Source: Rhodospirillaceae bacterium | GTDB taxonomy: Bacteria; Pseudomonadota; Alphaproteobacteria; Reyranellales; Reyranellaceae | DNA: 64,000 nucleotides | Direction of reading: 5' to 3' | NCBI GenBank assembly: GCA_009772935.1 | Contig: WOUR01000020.1 | Location: 164,343 to 228,342, forward strand | Shown here: piece after piece, positions 61,546 to 64,000 of the stretch | How the letters are laid out: every line of letters starts with the position of its first letter | Position numbering within the stretch: the first letter of the stretch is position 1 | Translations under genes and position numbers: made by a program | Notes under the pieces: generated by a model | The model's database searches: none | The model's input: only the letters and a program-made list of their open reading frames with translations | Told to the model about the DNA's origin: nothing

Positions 61546-63873
61546 TCAGCCGTTCAACGCCCGCCAGACCTTCTCCGGCGTGGCCGGCATGTCGATGTGC
61601 TTGCCGCCCAGCGCATCGACGATGGCATTCATGATCGAGGGCAGTGCCCCCGCGCAGCCGGCCTCGCCGCAGCCCTTCACACCGAGCGTGTTGGTCTTGG
61701 CCGGCACGGGATGGCTCCGGATCGTGAAGCTCGGCGCATCCTGCGCCCGGGGCAGCGCGTAATCGGTGAAGGAGCCGGTCAGAAGCTGGCCCTGCTCGTC
61801 GTAGACGGTGCGCTCCATGATCGCCTGGCCGAGCCCCTGCACGACGCCGCCATGCGCCTGGCCCTCGACCAGCAGCGGATTGATGACCGTACCGAAGTCG
61901 TTGACCATGAAATATCGCACCAGTTCGATCGCGCCGGTCTCGGGATCGATCTCGACCTCGCAGACGTGACAACCATTGGGGAACGACGAGGGCGGCGTGT
62001 CGGAGACATGCGCGACGTCGAGCGTCTGGGGCACGTCTTCCGGCAGGGCGAGGCCGTCGCGCAGCTTCTGCGCCAGTTCGAGGAGGCCGATGCCGCGATC
62101 CGTGCCGGCGATCTTGAAGCGCCCCTTCTCGAACTCCATGTCGGCCACCGACGCTTCGAGCACATGCGCGGCGATCTGCTTGCCCTGGTCGATCACCTTG
62201 CGGCTGGCTTCGAGGAAGGCCTCGGCGCCCACCAGTGCCGAGCGCGAACCGCCGGTGCCGCCGCCGGCCTTCAGCTGGTCGCTGTCGCCCTGCAGCAGCT
62301 TGAAGCGCTCGAAAGGAATGCCCAGCAGGCCGGTCAGCACCTGGGCGAAGGCCGAGGCATGGCCCTGGCCGTAGTCGAGCGTACCGCTCAGCATGGTGAC
62401 GGAGCCATCGGGCTCGAAGCGGATGCCGCCGTGCTCCTTGCCGGCCGGCGCCGTCACTTCGAGATAGCTGCCGACGCCGCGCCCGCGCAGCTTGCCGCGC
62501 CTGGCACTCTCTTCCTTGCGCGCCGTGAAGCCGTCCCAGTCGGCGATCTGCAGCGTCTCGTCGAGGATGGCGCGGAACTCGCCCGAATCGTAGAGGTTGT
62601 TGGCCGGCGACTTGTACGGCATCTGCTCCGGCGCGATGTGGTTGCGCCGCCGCAGCTCGATGGCGTCGATGCCCATCTCGCGGGCCGCCGTGTCGATCAG
62701 ACGCTCCATGAAATAATTGCCCTCGGGACGGCCCGCGCCGCGATAGGCTGCGATCGGCGTGCAGTTGGTGAAGACGATCTTGGAATTCACCTCCATCGCC
62801 GGCGTCCGGTAGACGTCGATCAGGTTCTTCACCGCGTTGGTCGTGGCCGGCATCGGCGGATAGATATAAGCGCCGGCATTGCCGTAGCCGGTGAGCCGCA
62901 CGGCAAGGAATTTGCCGTCCTTGTCGAGTGCCAGCTCGGCAACCCGCTCGTGATCGCGGCCATGATGATCCGACAGGAAACTCTCGGAGCGCTCGTCGGT
63001 CCATTTCACCGGACGGCCGAGCTTCCTGGCCGCCAGCAGCAGCGGCGCATATTCGGGATAGGGTGGCGCCTTCATGCCGAACGAGCCGCCGACGTTGCCG
63101 GTCAGCACATGGAGCTTGTCCGGCGTGACCTTGAGCACGTCCTTGGCAAGGCCGCCGCGCAGGCCGAACACGCCCTGGCAGCCGACGTTCAGGACCCAGC
63201 GGTCCTTGGCCGTATCGTAGGAGCCGATGGCCGAGCGCGGCTCCATGGCATTGACCACGATGCGCTGGGAATCGATCTCGAGCCGCGTGACGTGCGCGGC
63301 TTCAGCGAAAGCCTTGGCGACGGCCTCGGCATCGCCGAAATGAAAATCGAGCACGAGGTTGCCCGGCGCTTCGGCATGGATCTGCGGCGCACCCTCGGCC
63401 AGTGCCGCTTCGGGGCTGGTCACGGCCGGCTGTTCCTCAATGTCGAGCAGCACGGCTTCCGCGGCATCCTTCGCCTGGACCGCCGTTTCCGCCACAACCA
63501 CGGCCACTACCTCGCCGACGAAGCGCACCTTGTCCTTGGCCAGCGACCAGCGCGGCGGCGTCTTCATCGGCGTGCCGTCGCGCTGCGGGATGTTGAGCGG
63601 GCACATCAGCGGACCGAAGCCCGCCTCGTCGAGATCGGCGGCCGTCAGGATCAGCAGCACGCCGGGCATGGCCTTCGCTTCGGACGCGTCGATCCCCTTC
63701 AGCAGGCCGTGCGCGTTGCGGCTGCGCACCATCACCGCATGGGCCTGGCCCGGAAGATTGATGTCGTCGGTATAGCGGCCCTCGCCCCGCAGGAGGGTGG
63801 GATCCTCCTTGCGCGTCACCGGCTGGCCGACGCCGAACTTCACGAAGGCGAGGCTGTCGTCGAACGTGTCCAT
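61546..63873 (-). CDS. xanthine-dehydrogenase-family molybdopterin-binding subunit (CoxL/form II-like)
   Basis: 775-residue large subunit of a molybdenum hydroxylase. N-terminal RKEDPTLLRGEGRYTDDI, then GNVGGSFGMKAPPYPEYAP, TPIAAYRGAGRPEGNYFMER (no active-site Cys of true CO dehydrogenase), GGGTGGSRSALV and the catalytic Glu in GVKGCGEAGCAGALP. It oxidises an N-heterocycle, aldehyde or aromatic acid derivative. ATG 63873 starts MDTFDDSLAF. The FAD and iron-sulfur subunits are not within the window. Complete length. Confidence 0.92.
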   Translation of the reverse strand: MDTFDDSLAFVKFGVGQPVTRKEDPTLLRGEGRYTDDINLPGQAHAVMVRSRNAHGLLKGIDASEAKAMPGVLLILTAADLDEAGFGPLMCPLNIPQRDGTPMKTPPRWSLAKDKVRFVGEVVAVVVAETAVQAKDAAEAVLLDIEEQPAVTSPEAALAEGAPQIHAEAPGNLVLDFHFGDAEAVAKAFAEAAHVTRLEIDSQRIVVNAMEPRSAIGSYDTAKDRWVLNVGCQGVFGLRGGLAKDVLKVTPDKLHVLTGNVGGSFGMKAPPYPEYAPLLLAARKLGRPVKWTDERSESFLSDHHGRDHERVAELALDKDGKFLAVRLTGYGNAGAYIYPPMPATTNAVKNLIDVYRTPAMEVNSKIVFTNCTPIAAYRGAGRPEGNYFMERLIDTAAREMGIDAIELRRRNHIAPEQMPYKSPANNLYDSGEFRAILDETLQIADWDGFTARKEESARRGKLRGRGVGSYLEVTAPAGKEHGGIRFEPDGSVTMLSGTLDYGQGHASAFAQVLTGLLGIPFERFKLLQGDSDQLKAGGGTGGSRSALVGAEAFLEASRKVIDQGKQIAAHVLEASVADMEFEKGRFKIAGTDRGIGLLELAQKLRDGLALPEDVPQTLDVAHVSDTPPSSFPNGCHVCEVEIDPETGAIELVRYFMVNDFGTVINPLLVEGQAHGGVVQGLGQAIMERTVYDEQGQLLTGSFTDYALPRAQDAPSFTIRSHPVPAKTNTLGVKGCGEAGCAGALPSIMNAIVDALGGKHIDMPATPEKVWRALNG

Positions 63874-63925
63874 GCGCGTACTCTTGGTCACAAAAAAATT
63901 GTGGCTCTTTTGAGTTTCGAGTGGG

Positions 63926-64000
63926 TTATGCGGCCCGTGGGTTGAGTCTTGAGAAGTCGAGCTTTCCGGCAATGAGAAAGATGACGGTGCGCATGGTGTC
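63926..64000 (-). other. possible C-terminus of a gene running off the right edge
   Basis: Minus-strand frame DTMRTVIFLIAGKLDFSRLN followed by PRAA and TAA at 63926, open to the edge. Only 24 codons are seen and I do not recognise the family. It may be real or a chance frame. Confidence 0.2.

Noticed and set aside
61546..63873. True CO dehydrogenase large subunit (coxL form I)
   Set aside because: The active-site loop reads AYRGAGRPEG and lacks the Cys motif of form I enzymes; no coxM or coxS is seen.

Overview
The window is GC-rich, densely packed bacterial chromosome. Gene content points to an alphaproteobacterium: a RegB/PrrB-type redox sensor kinase, TRAP and tripartite-tricarboxylate-type binding proteins, CoxL-like molybdenum hydroxylase, acyl-CoA dehydrogenases, many oxidoreductases, and dispersed palindromic repeats of the kind common in Rhizobiales and Reyranella-like genomes. 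The genus is inference. No rRNA, tRNA, CRISPR array, replication origin or intact insertion sequence was seen.

Layout. 1-5.6 kb: RegB-like kinase (partial), Nudix hydrolase and dihydroorotase on the minus strand, then a serine hydrolase, an alpha/beta hydrolase and a small exported protein on plus. 5.7-8.7 kb: complete TRAP transporter. 8.8-20 kb: mixed single genes (Asp-box propeller, di-iron MBL protein, RraA-like protein, glutathione peroxidase, phytanoyl-CoA dioxygenase-like enzyme, gamma-glutamyltransferase). Three genes there look accessory or damaged: a truncated SNF2 helicase, a frameshifted adenylate cyclase and an orphan TIR protein. 20-25.4 kb: SDR and class III aminotransferase (divergent), GH25 lipoprotein, GMC oxidoreductase. 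25.5-34.5 kb: type I secretion adaptor and ABC transporter, three glycosyltransferases, a GH5 glycanase and a GntP-like permease. 34.6-38.5 kb: a scarred region with a 126-bp duplication, an IS1380-type remnant, an orphan exported protein, a broken flavin monooxygenase and a Bug-type binding protein. 38.5-49.2 kb: transporters, small proteins, cold-shock protein, FAD monooxygenase, a divergent pair of paralogous small proteins, SET protein, PEP-mutase-like lyase and quinone oxidoreductase. 49.2-54.8 kb: LytS/LytTR two-component pair divergent from a 1162-residue CBM2/Calx-beta/GH5 glycanase. 54.8-64 kb: two acyl-CoA dehydrogenases, amidohydrolase with a CobW-type GTPase, hydroxyacid dehydrogenase, glutathione transferase and a xanthine-dehydrogenase-family large subunit.

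How genes may work together. The clearest units are the TRAP operon, the type I secretion pair, the glycosyltransferase trio with overlapping ends, LytS/LytTR beside the large glycanase, and the amidohydrolase coupled to a CobW metallochaperone. The large glycanase has no N-terminal signal peptide, so the type I exporter 23 kb away is a plausible but unproven route.

I did not find a complete new multi-gene system. The items most worth a second look are the glycanase whose GH5 domain sits inside a Calx-beta domain, a perfect 12-bp hairpin that hides a ribosome binding site at 54803-54833, the 126-bp duplication with gene disruption near 35 kb, the orphan TIR protein, and two families of dispersed palindromic elements.
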